Shown: one piece after another, positions 35,590-44,229 of the stretch | Position numbering within the stretch: position 1 is the first letter of the stretch | How the letters are laid out: every line of letters starts with the position of its first letter | Source: Halomonas stenophila | Lineage (GTDB): Bacteria; Pseudomonadota; Gammaproteobacteria; Pseudomonadales; Halomonadaceae | DNA: 64,000 bases | NCBI RefSeq assembly: GCF_014192275.1 | Contig: NZ_JACHXR010000005.1 | Coordinates: 62,001 to 126,000, forward strand | Reading direction: 5' to 3' | Notes under the pieces: generated by a model | Told to the model about the DNA's origin: nothing | Seen by the model: the letters and a program-made list of their open reading frames with translations, nothing else | Databases searched by the model: none | Translations under genes and position numbers: made by a program

Positions 35590-35659
35590 CGGCGGCCAGA
35601 CTTTCGTCGATGACACGGAGATGGTCCCTCCAGTCGTCGATGTGGTGCAGGTCCGCCTG
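35590..35659 (-). pseudogene. Remnant of a nucleosidase 3' end
   Basis: Read on the minus strand it gives QADLHHIDDWRDHLRVIDESLAAA, matching KAELHHVDDWTEYLHVIDEKLAAA of the intact nucleosidase at 44684-45340. Only this C-terminal piece survives. It lies directly upstream of the intact VOC gene. Confidence 0.7.
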
Positions 35660-35660
35660 A

Positions 35661-35688
35661 CAGCCTCGCTCCCGCCGTCTAGGCTGGC
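35661..35688 (+). promoter_or_regulatory. Sigma-70-like promoter of the VOC gene
   Basis: CTGACA, 17 bases, TAGGCT forms a good -35/-10 pair. Similar pairs precede the DUF427 gene at 40884 (GTGACA, 17 bases, TAAGCT). Confidence 0.5.
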
Positions 35689-35775
35689 CGGTGGGTGGGG
35701 CGCATCCGACCGGCGAATGCAGCAGGGACGGTGCGTTGCTCGACCACGCCAGGGACACAGCAGCCGAGGTGACGG

Positions 35776-36126
35776 ATGAAGGTCAAGCGCATCATGGCCA
35801 ATACGGCCACGGAAGATCTCGACAAGGCGGAGGCCTTCTACGGGGGCCTCCTGGGCCTGGAGCGACTCATGGATCACGGCTGGTTTCGCACCTACGGCTC
35901 GGACGAGCGGATGCGCGTCCAGGTGAGCTTCGGCTCGGAGGGCGGCTCGGGAACGCCAGTGCCCGACCTCTCCATCGAGGTCGACGATCTCGAGGCGGCG
36001 CTGGCGCGCTTCGAGGAGGCGGACATACCCATCGAGTACGGCCCCGTCAGCGAGCCCTGGGGCGTGCGGCGCTTCTACGTCCGCGATCCGTTCGGCAAGC
36101 TCGTCAATATCCTGCAGCACGAGTGA
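35776..36126 (+). CDS. VOC (glyoxalase/bleomycin-resistance fold) family protein
   Basis: The 116-residue protein has the beta-alpha-beta-beta-beta module pair: TATEDLDKAEAFYGGLLGLERL, VQVSFGSEGGSG, and LSIEVDDLEAALARFEEADIP with FYVRDPFGKLVNILQHE. It may be a metal-dependent enzyme or a ligand-binding (resistance) protein; the function is unknown. A decayed copy of residues around LSIEVDDLEAAL is present at 45458-45541. Confidence 0.83.
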   Translation: MKVKRIMANTATEDLDKAEAFYGGLLGLERLMDHGWFRTYGSDERMRVQVSFGSEGGSGTPVPDLSIEVDDLEAALARFEEADIPIEYGPVSEPWGVRRFYVRDPFGKLVNILQHE

Positions 36127-36464
36127 GCGCGCCCTGCTGGGACGCGGGCAACTGTCGGTTTATCAGCAGTGCGCTGTCGCCGCCGTCGCGCTCAACATGG
36201 CTGGCAAGAAGGGATGATCGTTGACGTGAATCAAGCAAGGAGGCCCTGAACGCCTGGCACCGAGTCCTCCTGCCAGGACTGATACGCTTTTTTTGCAGCT
36301 GTCTGACCCTGTTATGGTCTCGGCCTTTCTGTCACCTTGGCCGCAAGCAGGCATGCCCGGTTAGTCGTCTCGTGCGAGGCGATTGGCCGATGAGAGGGGC
36401 ATGGCGAAGCGGGCCGCGTGGTCCGTGATGATGGGCCGAACTTTCCGGGTGGTGAGTGGTTGTC
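36127..36464. other. Intergenic region after the VOC gene
   Basis: No gene is seen. AGTCCT-CCTGCC-AGGACT (36263-36280), overlapped by CCTGGC/GCCAGG, forms a hairpin seven bases before a run of seven T (36288-36294). It may terminate the VOC transcript although the T-run is distant. Confidence 0.4.
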
Positions 36465-37109
36465 ATGGTGATATACGTTGCGTTTTTCCTGATCTTCGTC
36501 GGTGTGACGCTCGCGCTCTATCAGGTGTACAGCGTGCACTACGCGATCAACTTCGAGGACGAGGAGGAACGTCCGGAGCGGGTCAACCAGGCCCTGAAGA
36601 CGTTGACCGACGAGGCTCGGGGGTGTGCCGGCGGCGAGCCGTCGCCGGGCTTCGTGCAGGCGGTGCGGCGCATCTTCGGTAGCGGCGTCGATGCGCGTCT
36701 GGTGCTGGCGGCGGTCGCATCCGGCAAGCAGAAGGCTTTCGCGGAGCCGCTGCTGCGACGGAAGCGGCGGATCGAGACGAGCGGCGAGCTGAGGATCGCC
36801 CACCTGCCGTTCTGGAAGACCCGCCCGCCGGCCCGCTACCGGCGGGGGCCGGTGTTGACGATCGTCATGGCCAGCAGCCTCCTGGCGCTGTTCTGGGGCG
36901 CGGCGAGCATCTTCACGGCGGCCTATCCGGTGGCGGCTCCCTCGCTGGCCTGGGCCAACAACGTGTTCGTGCTGACGGCACTGGTCTATGCGTCGGCGCT
37001 GCTGGCCCATGGGGCCTCGAAGCTGGACCTCTACCTGCACGATATCCAGCAGATCGGCCGGCTGAACCGGCGCGTGAACGGCTCAGAAGGCGTCGAGCAA
37101 CTCGCCTAG
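36465..37109 (+). CDS. Hypothetical membrane protein
   Basis: The 214-residue protein has an N-terminal membrane segment (VIYVAFFLIFVGVTLALYQVY) and a charged central cytoplasmic part of about 100 residues. Two C-terminal segments follow (VLTIVMASSLLALFWGAASIF; NNVFVLTALVYASALLA). I do not recognise a family. A GTG three codons upstream is an alternative start. Its 3' end overlaps the MocR stop region on the other strand by about 27 bases. Confidence 0.6.
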   Translation: MVIYVAFFLIFVGVTLALYQVYSVHYAINFEDEEERPERVNQALKTLTDEARGCAGGEPSPGFVQAVRRIFGSGVDARLVLAAVASGKQKAFAEPLLRRKRRIETSGELRIAHLPFWKTRPPARYRRGPVLTIVMASSLLALFWGAASIFTAAYPVAAPSLAWANNVFVLTALVYASALLAHGASKLDLYLHDIQQIGRLNRRVNGSEGVEQLA

Positions 37110-38492
37110 TCGCTCCATGGCCGCTTCGCTGCGCGGCGTCCAGGGGTGGCCGTAGCTCAAGCGCAGGCAGTGGCGAAAGCCCTGGGTCGCGGAGAAGATG
37201 GGGCCCGGCGCTACGCTGATGCCCTGTTCCAGCGCCATGCGGAACAAGCGTAGCGAATCCACCCGCTCGGGGAACTCGAACCACAGGACGTAGCCGCCGG
37301 CCGGGCGCGTGGCGCGGGTCTCGGCGGGGAAGAAGCGTGAGGCCGCCGCCAGCATCTGCCCCTGCTGGGTCTCCAGGGCATGGCGCAGCCTGCGAAGGTG
37401 GCGGTCGTAGCCGCCGTGCTGGAGGTAGTCGGCGATGGCGGCCTGGGCCGGCACCGAGGGCGAGATGGTCGTCATCAGCTTGAGCCGCGAGAGGCGTTCC
37501 GCGTAGCGGCCGCCCGCCAACCAGCCGACCCGATAACCCGGCGCCAGGCACTTCGAGAAGGAGCCGCAGTGAATGACCAGGCCGTCGTCGTCGAACTGCT
37601 TGACCGGCCTGGGCGGCGTGGTGCCGAAATGCAGCTCCGCATAGGCGTCGTCCTCGATCAGCGGCACTTGGTATCGCTTGATCAGCGCATAGAGCGCGCG
37701 CTTCTTCTCCTGGTCGAGACTGGCACCCAGCGGGTTTTGCAGGTGGCTCATGAACCAGCAGGCCTTGATGGGCAGCCTGGCCAGACTGTCCGCCAGCACC
37801 GCAAGGTCGATGCCCTCGCGGGGATGCACGGGAATCTCCACGGCCTTGAGCTTCAGGCGCTCCAGCACCTGCAGGCTGGCATAGAAGGCGGGGGATTCGA
37901 TGGCGACGAGATCGCCGGGCGAGGTGGCGCATTGCAGCCCGAGGTTCAGCGCCTCCATGGCGCCGTTGGTGATGACCAGCTCCTTGGGCGGCAGCGGCAT
38001 GCCCTTCAGCGTGTAGCGCAGCACGATCTGGCGGCGCAGGTCGGCGTCGCCCGCCGTCATGTCCTTGAGCACATCACTGCCGGACATCCCGCGCAGCGCC
38101 TTGGCCATGCTGCGGGCCAGCCGCGCGAGTGGGAAGAGGTCTGGGCTGGGGAAGGCCGAGCCGAACGGCACGGTCTCGGTGTCCTGGAGCGAGTCGAGCA
38201 CCGAGAACGCCAGCTCGCTGACCGCGACGTCGGCCGCTTCCTGGCGGCGCGGCGTCATCCTCGGCTCGTGCAGCACGCGCCGGGCCTGTTCGCGCACGTA
38301 ATAGCCGGAACGCGACTTCGCCAGGATCAGCCCGCGGTCCTCCAGCAGGTAATAGGCCTGGAAGACGGTGGAGGGGCTGATGCCGTACTCGCGGCTCGCC
38401 TGGCGGACCGAGGGCACTCTCTCGCCCGGTGCCAGCACGCCATCGCGGATCAGCTCGGCGATCTCGTCGGCAAAGCGTTCGTAGCGTTTCAT
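37083..38492 (-). CDS. MocR-type GntR/aminotransferase regulator
   Basis: The 469-residue fusion has an N-terminal GntR winged helix (YERFADEIAELIRDGVLAPGERVPSVRQ; REYGISPSTVFQAYYLLEDRGLI). A fold-type I PLP aminotransferase domain follows, with the PLP-lysine motif HCGSFSKCLAPGYRVGW and TNGAMEALNLGLQ for the phosphate site. MocR proteins sense PLP or amino acids and control metabolic genes. I start at ATG 38492; the open frame continues upstream through a decayed Sll1863-like piece that is not part of the gene. Confidence 0.88.
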   Translation of the reverse strand: MKRYERFADEIAELIRDGVLAPGERVPSVRQASREYGISPSTVFQAYYLLEDRGLILAKSRSGYYVREQARRVLHEPRMTPRRQEAADVAVSELAFSVLDSLQDTETVPFGSAFPSPDLFPLARLARSMAKALRGMSGSDVLKDMTAGDADLRRQIVLRYTLKGMPLPPKELVITNGAMEALNLGLQCATSPGDLVAIESPAFYASLQVLERLKLKAVEIPVHPREGIDLAVLADSLARLPIKACWFMSHLQNPLGASLDQEKKRALYALIKRYQVPLIEDDAYAELHFGTTPPRPVKQFDDDGLVIHCGSFSKCLAPGYRVGWLAGGRYAERLSRLKLMTTISPSVPAQAAIADYLQHGGYDRHLRRLRHALETQQGQMLAAASRFFPAETRATRPAGGYVLWFEFPERVDSLRLFRMALEQGISVAPGPIFSATQGFRHCLRLSYGHPWTPRSEAAMERLGELLDAF

Positions 38493-39020
38493 CGGCGGCC
38501 TGGCGCTCCCGAACCTGTAATCCTGATGGAAGAAAGAAGAGGGGCATTCCATCATGGCCGGCACGGCGGCGGAAGGCTTGGGCTTGGCCTCGAGCCGATC
38601 GGTGTCCTGCTCTCGCTCGATGCGCGTATCAACTGCGGCGCCCCGGGCGCGCGCCTTCAGCTTGTCCACCTCGGCCTGCAACTCATCCAGCTTGGCGCGC
38701 AGCTTCTGCTGGAGGCATGCCTGTCGCTCATGGGGAGACTCCTTGCCGTCTGTCGGTATAAGGCCGCGATACTCCCGCACGCCACCACCGGGGTAGAACG
38801 GCTCGTCCATCACCTGGCAGGCGACAGAAGGCCCAGGGCGATCTATCGTTGGCTCATGCCGAGGTCGGATAGGCCGTGCCCCTGATACCGTGTCGGCGGG
38901 GGCGCATGGTGATCAAGGACCATCGCGATATCGAGCCGGGAGGGGCGTCCATCGCTCGGCAGGGCGGGGCCTGGAAGCGCAATGGGCCGGAATCTTCGGA
39001 ATTCGTCTGGCGGAGGTGCC
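38493..39020. other. Region between divergent MocR and MFS genes with a gene remnant
   Basis: It contains a decayed copy of the Sll1863-like gene (listed separately). The last 150 bases precede the MFS gene. No other gene is seen. Confidence 0.5.
38580..38755 (-). pseudogene. Decayed copy of the Sll1863-like stress gene
   Basis: The minus-strand translation shows KLRAKLDELQAEVDKLKARARGA and then DTRIEREQDTDRLEAK (quoted in two parts), nearly the same as residues 10-50 of the intact protein at 28286-28573. Similarity even extends into the leader (TDGKES against ADGKEY). The start codon and the last third are lost. It runs in frame into the MocR open frame but has no role there that I can see. 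Confidence 0.75.
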
Positions 39021-40307
39021 ATGAAGTCTCTCTCGAGTACAGGGTTCGCGATCTTCGGGGCAGCGCTGGTCGCGATCAGTTACGGACTCGCCCGCTTCGC
39101 CTTCGGGCTTTTCGTGCCCCCTATCCGCGACGAGCTGGAACTCACGCCGTACGTGATCGGCATCATCGGCGCGCTGCCGCTGATCAGCTTCCTGCTGGCC
39201 ACGGCGGTCGCGCCCCTGATCACGGATCATCTCGGCGCCCGAAACACGGCGGTGCTGTCCGGGGCGTTCGGCGTCGGCGGCCTGGCGCTGATCAGCCAGG
39301 CCTTCGACGCGCTAACGCTCGGCGCGGGGGTGTTCGCCTGCGGGATCTGCACCGGGCTGATGATGCCGGCACTCACGGCGGCCATGCAGGCGATGGTGAA
39401 ACGCTCGCTGCACGGGCGTGTCAGCTCGGTCATGAACGCGGGGACCAGCATCGGCGTGATCGTTGCCGTGCCGACGGTGCTGTTCCTTGCCGGCGCCTGG
39501 CGGTTCGCCTATCTCTCCTTCGCCGTGCTGGCGGGCCTCGGCGTGATCGCCGCCTGGCTCTTCCTGCCCTCGGTCTCACGGATCGTGCCGTCGAACGCCG
39601 CGCCGCCGCCCCCCGTCAGCGAACTGCCGTGGTCGCGTCTCGTCAGGCTCTCGCTGTTTGCCTACGTGATGGGCTTCGTCTCTTCCGCGTACTGGATCTT
39701 CGCGCCCGACCTGGTGGTCACCCTCGGCGGCCTGCCGGCCGGCGCCACCGGCTGGCTGTGGCTCGCGGTGGGCATCGCCGGCCTCGGCGGCGCGGTGGTG
39801 GCCGACCTGGCCGACCGCAACAACCCGCCCATCACGCATGCCCTGATGCTGATGATGCTGGCCGCGAGCCTGGCATTGCTCGCGGCCAGCCCCGCTCAGA
39901 CGGTGCTGGCCGCCTTTTCCGCGCTGGTCTTCGGCCTCGCCTACATGAGCCTGACGGGGCTCTATCTGATGACCGGCATCCGCCTGTTGCCGGGCCGACT
40001 GTCGATGGGGCCGGTACTGCCCTTCATGGCGGTATCGCTCGGGCAGGCGACCGGCTCGCCCGTCGTCGGCGGGCTGGTGAATGGCTTCGGTTACGCCGAT
40101 GCGTTTGCCATGTTCGCCGCGCTCGGCATCCTGGCGTCCATCCTGTCGCCCCTTTACCCGGGCCATATCGAGCATGGGGCCGAGGAGGAAGCCGAGGAAG
40201 ATGCCGGCCTCCAGGCGGCCTACGACCACCAACTCCAGAACGAGGAGGGCGAGCCACTGGAAGAGCCCGCCGCTGGGGAAGCCGAGAAGCCTGCAGTCCA
40301 CCCGTAA
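39021..40307 (+). CDS. MFS transporter with acidic C-terminal tail
   Basis: The 428-residue protein has twelve membrane helices. MFS-type features include ISYGLARFAFGLFVPPIRDELELT and LHGRVSSVMNAGTSIGVI. It ends with an extra hydrophilic tail of about 45 residues rich in Glu (GAEEEAEEDAGLQ; EEGEPLEEPAAGEAEK). GGAGGT precedes ATG 39021. The substrate is unknown. The acidic tail would fit a halophilic host. Confidence 0.85.
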   Translation: MKSLSSTGFAIFGAALVAISYGLARFAFGLFVPPIRDELELTPYVIGIIGALPLISFLLATAVAPLITDHLGARNTAVLSGAFGVGGLALISQAFDALTLGAGVFACGICTGLMMPALTAAMQAMVKRSLHGRVSSVMNAGTSIGVIVAVPTVLFLAGAWRFAYLSFAVLAGLGVIAAWLFLPSVSRIVPSNAAPPPPVSELPWSRLVRLSLFAYVMGFVSSAYWIFAPDLVVTLGGLPAGATGWLWLAVGIAGLGGAVVADLADRNNPPITHALMLMMLAASLALLAASPAQTVLAAFSALVFGLAYMSLTGLYLMTGIRLLPGRLSMGPVLPFMAVSLGQATGSPVVGGLVNGFGYADAFAMFAALGILASILSPLYPGHIEHGAEEEAEEDAGLQAAYDHQLQNEEGEPLEEPAAGEAEKPAVHP

Positions 40308-40330
40308 GGGCGTCACCGGCGGAGGAAGAG

Positions 40331-40348
40331 TCGGGGACAGGTCCCGGT
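40331..40348. repeat. Partial REP-like element
   Basis: TCGGGGACAGGTCCCGG has the GGGGAC core and short inverted arms of the REP-like elements at 27485, 33074, 42316 and 59511. It is short and degenerate. Confidence 0.35.
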
Positions 40349-40409
40349 GAATCCCTCATCCGCCTCGACGCGGCCATCGAGGATGCATTGGAGCGGGAGG
40401 TCTACGTGG

Positions 40410-40646
40410 ATGAGATCAATGATGGAACTCGGTGAGGAGCGAATCGGCGATGCCGTCCTGGCGCTGCTCTACCTGAATCTTCATGAAGGGCAACGGGCAT
40501 GGAAGTCACTGAACTGGGCGGCAATGGAACGGCTCCATGAGAAAGGGCTGATATCCGATCCGGTCGGCAGGGCCAGGTCTGTGGCGTTCTCCGAAGCAGG
40601 GCTGAAGGAGTCCGAGCGTCTTTGTCGGCGATTGTTTGCGCGGTGA
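40410..40646 (+). CDS. DUF6429 family small protein
   Basis: The 78-residue protein contains the family pattern ERIGDAVLALLYLNLHEGQRAWK and MERLHEKGLISDPVGRARSV, a winged-helix-like small fold. GGGAGG lies nine bases before ATG 40410, and two later ATGs are possible. Relatives occur next to mobile elements and in variable regions; function is unknown. Confidence 0.72.
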   Translation: MRSMMELGEERIGDAVLALLYLNLHEGQRAWKSLNWAAMERLHEKGLISDPVGRARSVAFSEAGLKESERLCRRLFAR

Positions 40647-40883
40647 GGGGGAGTGATCTCGACTATTCGGTAAGCTCGGAGGGGGTGGAGGTGCAGTGCC
40701 CTCCGGGATGGCAGACAAGCAGCAACCGCGAGACGATCTCCGAGTCGGCCGGCGGCCAGGCGGTATGTGGCGATCGCCGCCGAATCGTCCATCGCGCTGA
40801 CATGGCCAAGGTCCAGATCTCAGTGACAGCCCCCGCCATGCCCCCTAAGCTGGCGGAAGTGCCAGCCACGCCAGGAGGCCGAC

Positions 40884-41228
40884 ATGGCCGATCATAGCGA
40901 TACCTCGCACATCACCCTCCACCCGCATGATCGCCGGGTGAGGATCTTTCACGGCGATACCCTGATCGCCGACACCCGAAACGCCATCGAACTGCGCGAG
41001 CGCGGCTATCCACACCGGCAATACCTGCCCAGAGAGGATGTGGACATGTCGAAACTCTCGGTGTCGTCCACCGTGACCCACTGCCCCTTCAAGGGCGATA
41101 CCACCTACTACTCGCTCGTCGATAACGTCGATGTGGCCTGGAGTTATGACCAGCCGATCGAAGAGATGAAGGATCTTGCCGGGAGGCTGGCGTTCGATGC
41201 CGACAAGGTCGTGGAAAGGGTGGCGTGA
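40884..41228 (+). CDS. DUF427 family protein, copy 1
   Basis: The 114-residue protein has the DUF427 blocks HITLHPHDRRVRIFHGDTLIAD, YPHRQYLPREDVDM and CPFKGDTTYYSL with VAWSYDQPIEEM. It is a beta-rich single domain with no known reaction. A similar gene lies at 47760 and two broken starts at 32929 and 45634. GTGACA-17-TAAGCT precedes it, with AGGAGG before the ATG. Confidence 0.88.
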   Translation: MADHSDTSHITLHPHDRRVRIFHGDTLIADTRNAIELRERGYPHRQYLPREDVDMSKLSVSSTVTHCPFKGDTTYYSLVDNVDVAWSYDQPIEEMKDLAGRLAFDADKVVERVA

Positions 41229-41628
41229 CGTCGGCTTTCGAGCCACCGTGGCTACATCGGCAGATGCTGCCGGCACGATAAGCCGATGGCAGAGCGCGCT
41301 GTCGAGTTCACCGATGCCCAATGAGGCCCTGCACAAGGAGCGGATCGAGCCGTTACGGCGCTTGCGTCCTCAGAAGCCTTCTCACCAGCCCGCCTTGGCC
41401 GCTGATCGCCCCGCTGCCCGGCGAACCGCAAGACGATCGCCGAGCTGGCCGGCGGCCAGGGCCATGTGGCGAGCTAATCCGATTTCCTGGTCGAGCGCGG
41501 CTTCGAGATGTAGCGGTAGGGCGTCAAGGTCCCGCTGGGGATTGCCTCTACCCCATGCTAGGCTGATCGATGCAAGGCCAAATGGATCGATTCTCTGGAG
41601 GCTTGATGCTGGTGAGAGGTACCGGAAG
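41229..41628. other. Region between DUF427 copy 1 and mntA
   Basis: No intact gene. About 55 bases near 41405-41460 (GAACCGCAAGACGATCGCC...CGGCGGCCAGG) resemble 40717-40770 (CAACCGCGAGACGATCTCC...CGGCGGCCAGG), so a short segment is duplicated on both sides of the DUF427 gene. A GCTAGGCTGA box at about 41563 may be the -10 of the mntA-hepT unit. Confidence 0.4.
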
Positions 41629-41919
41629 ATGAACAGAACCAGGGCCCTGCAACTGCTGCGAGACCACATGTCGACCCTGGCCAGCGAATATGGGGTCAGG
41701 TCATTGGCGCTCTTCGGCTCCATGTCCCGCGACGAGGCTCGAGACGACAGTGATATCGATATCCTGGTGAGTTTCGACGGTCCGGCGACCTCGGCCCGCT
41801 ATTTCGGGGTGCAGTTCTACCTGGAGGATCTGCTGGGTCATCCCGTGGATCTGGTGACCGACAAGGCGCTTCGCTCCGAGCTCAGGCCCTATGTCGAGCG
41901 TGAGGCGCTGCGTGTCTGA
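41629..41919 (+). CDS. mntA: MntA-type nucleotidyltransferase antitoxin
   Basis: The 96-residue minimal nucleotidyltransferase has the exact GSX10DXD active site of this group (G30-S31, D42-x-D44). In type VII toxin-antitoxin pairs MntA adenylylates a tyrosine of HepT and so silences it. The hepT gene overlaps its 3' end. Confidence 0.9.
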   Translation: MNRTRALQLLRDHMSTLASEYGVRSLALFGSMSRDEARDDSDIDILVSFDGPATSARYFGVQFYLEDLLGHPVDLVTDKALRSELRPYVEREALRV

Positions 41920-42274
41920 GTCTCGCCCCCAGCGCGAATGGCGCTTCTATATCGATGACATGATCGGCTTCGCCGAGAAGGTCCTGTCCTACACGGAAGG
42001 CCTGGATCAGGATAGCTTCCTTGCCCATGATCTTACCTACGACGCCACGCTGCGTAACCTCGAACTAATCGGCGAAGCGGCAACCCGCATTCCAGATGCT
42101 GTCCGTCAGCAGTATTCGGAAATTCCCTGGCGGATGATCATTGCTACCCGGAATCGCCTGATCCATGCCTATTTGGGGATCGACGACGATACAGTGTGGA
42201 GCATCATCCAAGACAACATCCCCCAACTGCTGGAGCAACTGAGCGGAATCAAAAGCCAGCAGGCAAGCGAGTAG
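41912..42274 (+). CDS. hepT: HepT-type (HEPN) toxin
   Basis: The 120-residue helical HEPN protein carries RNRLIHAY: R80-x4-H85-x-Y87. R and H form the RNase site and Y is the residue that MntA adenylylates. I start at GTG 41912, with GAGG six bases upstream and eight bases of overlap with mntA; an ATG at 41891 is the alternative. Together with mntA it forms a type VII toxin-antitoxin pair. Confidence 0.88.
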   Translation: MSESRPQREWRFYIDDMIGFAEKVLSYTEGLDQDSFLAHDLTYDATLRNLELIGEAATRIPDAVRQQYSEIPWRMIIATRNRLIHAYLGIDDDTVWSIIQDNIPQLLEQLSGIKSQQASE

Positions 42275-42315
42275 CGGCCATGATTGGCGTCTCGTACGGA
42301 GGTATCGGGACACGA

Positions 42316-42342
42316 GTAATCGGGGACGTCCCCCTATCGGCC
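42316..42342. repeat. REP-like element copy 2
   Basis: Nearly the same 27 bases as at 27485-27511 (one mismatch), centred on GGGGACGTCCCCC. It lies 42 bases after the hepT stop. Confidence 0.5.
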
Positions 42343-42384
42343 CACCGCGGCTTCGCGATGAAGTGAGCGCGCCGCGCGCCTGGC

Positions 42385-42924
42385 TCAGGACGCGGCGCCC
42401 TCGAACGCCTCGGGGTAGCGCCGCTTCGCCCGCAGCAGGCGCCAGATGGTGATGACGTTGGTGATCACCACCAGCGCCTCGGCCAGCGAGCCGCCCACGG
42501 CCCCCGCCAGCAGGTGGCTGAACAGCCAGGCCACCGCCGCCAGCCCCAGCATCACCCGCATGGGGATGCCGCGCAGCAGGAACATGCCCACCGTGCCCAG
42601 CACCATGGCCACCACCGCGGGCAGGTCCGCCCAGCCCTGCCAGGTGGCCAGCGCGGCCACGCCGCTGGCCGCCAGCACGCCGGCCATCACCGCCTTGCTG
42701 CCCGGGTAGCGGCGGGCCAGGGCGATGCGGGCGATCACCAGCACGGTCAGCGCCGCCGCGGTCCAGCTCTGCAGGAACAGGAACTGCAGGGCGAAGGCGA
42801 CGTTGGCCGAGATCAGCAGCACCAGCAGGCGCTCGTCCTGCTTGCTGGCGAAGGCGGCGATACACAGCAGCAGGGCGGCCAGGCCGAAGACCTGGCCGGC
42901 GAGGGCGGTGGGACTCTCCAGCAT
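42385..42924 (-). CDS. YgjV-family inner-membrane protein
   Basis: The 179-residue protein has about six hydrophobic helices and the family features FASKQDERLLVLLISANVAFALQF and ALVVITNVITIWRLLRAKR. I start at ATG 42924 with AGAGGA upstream. Function is unknown. Confidence 0.75.
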   Translation of the reverse strand: MLESPTALAGQVFGLAALLLCIAAFASKQDERLLVLLISANVAFALQFLFLQSWTAAALTVLVIARIALARRYPGSKAVMAGVLAASGVAALATWQGWADLPAVVAMVLGTVGMFLLRGIPMRVMLGLAAVAWLFSHLLAGAVGGSLAEALVVITNVITIWRLLRAKRRYPEAFEGAAS

Positions 42925-43146
42925 CGGGCATCCTCTCGAGTGAGCAGACGCCCAGCATAGCCGCTCCGACGGCGGTTGACGCAAGTCGCCGCTGCCGCGC
43001 AGCTTGGCGGGACCCCACAGCGCAGAAGAGCGACGACGAAGGCGGCTGCCCCATCAGCGCGGTGATCATCGACAACGCCACCCGGCGCCACCCGCTGATC
43101 TGCCCATTCGGACAGACGCCGATTCTCCTTGGCGCCGGCGGTGGGC

Positions 43147-44142
43147 TCATTCGTACTTGTGCTGCCAGCCCTTCACCGCGATCTGCTCCTTGAGCAACTC
43201 CAGCATGTCCACCAGCACCTGCTCGGTGATCTGTTCGGTCTGGCGATCGGTGCGCAGCCAGGCATCGAAGCCGCTCTCGGCCAGGTGCTCCACCAGCGCG
43301 GAGAACTCCGCCGACCTCAGGCCTTCCAGGGCCTCGTCGACCAGGTGGCAGGCCAGGTCGGAGAGCGAGGCCTCGAGCCCCCGGGCCAGCTGGCTGCCCA
43401 GCGGCAGGCGCCCAAGCCGGCGAATCTCCGGACTCTCCGCCAGGGTGCGGCCGACCAGCCCGCGCACGTAGCGCAGGGTGTCGTCGCGGTTGTGGGCATA
43501 GGCGTCGCCCGCCATGGCCTCCAGGCGCTGGCTGATCTCGTGGATCAGCGCCTGCTTGCGGGGCCGCACCACCCGCTCCATCAGCGGGGTGGACAGCCCG
43601 TCGCCGGCGCGGATCTCGTGCTGGACGTTGTCGAGCATGCGGATGGCGATGCGGTCGGTGAGCTCCTCCAGCAGGATGTCGTAGTACTTGGCGACCACGC
43701 TGTAGAGGTACCAGCGGCGCACGTCGATCAGGCCCATGCGCTGCAGGCGGTGCAGCAGCGAGATGACGCGCAGGATACGCAGCAGCCGGAAGCCGCCCAG
43801 CGGGATGCAGCCGAGCACGTCGTACCAGTGCACGAAGGGGTAGAAGAACCAGCGGTGGTAATGCCGCTCGGCGATGGCCACCGCCCAGCCCAGCAGCACG
43901 TCGAGCAGGAAGATGGCCACGAACGCCAGGTCGATGGCGATGAAGTTCGCATGGATATGCCGGTCGTAGGCGGAGTGCAGGCCGGGGGCCACGGCCTCGA
44001 AGGCGGCGTTCAGCGGGGGCAGCAGGAAGAGGCTGTCGAACAGCAGCAGGGCCAGGTTGGCGATCACCAGCACGATGATGAGCAGATCCCACACCAGGTG
44101 GGCCCGCTCCAGGGCGGGCGAGGTCGTGCGGGTGGTGGGCAT
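43147..44142 (-). CDS. Voltage-sensor-like four-helix membrane protein without a clear pore
   Basis: The 331-residue protein has four N-terminal membrane helices, of which the fourth resembles a voltage-sensor S4 (FRLLRILRVISLLHRLQRMG, Arg at regular spacing). An amphipathic region and about 180 helical cytoplasmic residues follow. I do not see the S5-pore-S6 segment of an ion channel. Related proteins are annotated as ion transporters. It is monocistronic. Confidence 0.6.
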   Translation of the reverse strand: MPTTRTTSPALERAHLVWDLLIIVLVIANLALLLFDSLFLLPPLNAAFEAVAPGLHSAYDRHIHANFIAIDLAFVAIFLLDVLLGWAVAIAERHYHRWFFYPFVHWYDVLGCIPLGGFRLLRILRVISLLHRLQRMGLIDVRRWYLYSVVAKYYDILLEELTDRIAIRMLDNVQHEIRAGDGLSTPLMERVVRPRKQALIHEISQRLEAMAGDAYAHNRDDTLRYVRGLVGRTLAESPEIRRLGRLPLGSQLARGLEASLSDLACHLVDEALEGLRSAEFSALVEHLAESGFDAWLRTDRQTEQITEQVLVDMLELLKEQIAVKGWQHKYE

Positions 44143-44229
44143 GGCGCCTCCTTGAGCTCTATGCCGGAAAGGCCCTTCCCAGCCTGGAACGTCGGCGCGC
44201 CGTCGGCACCTCGAGCGCGCTGCCCCTCT

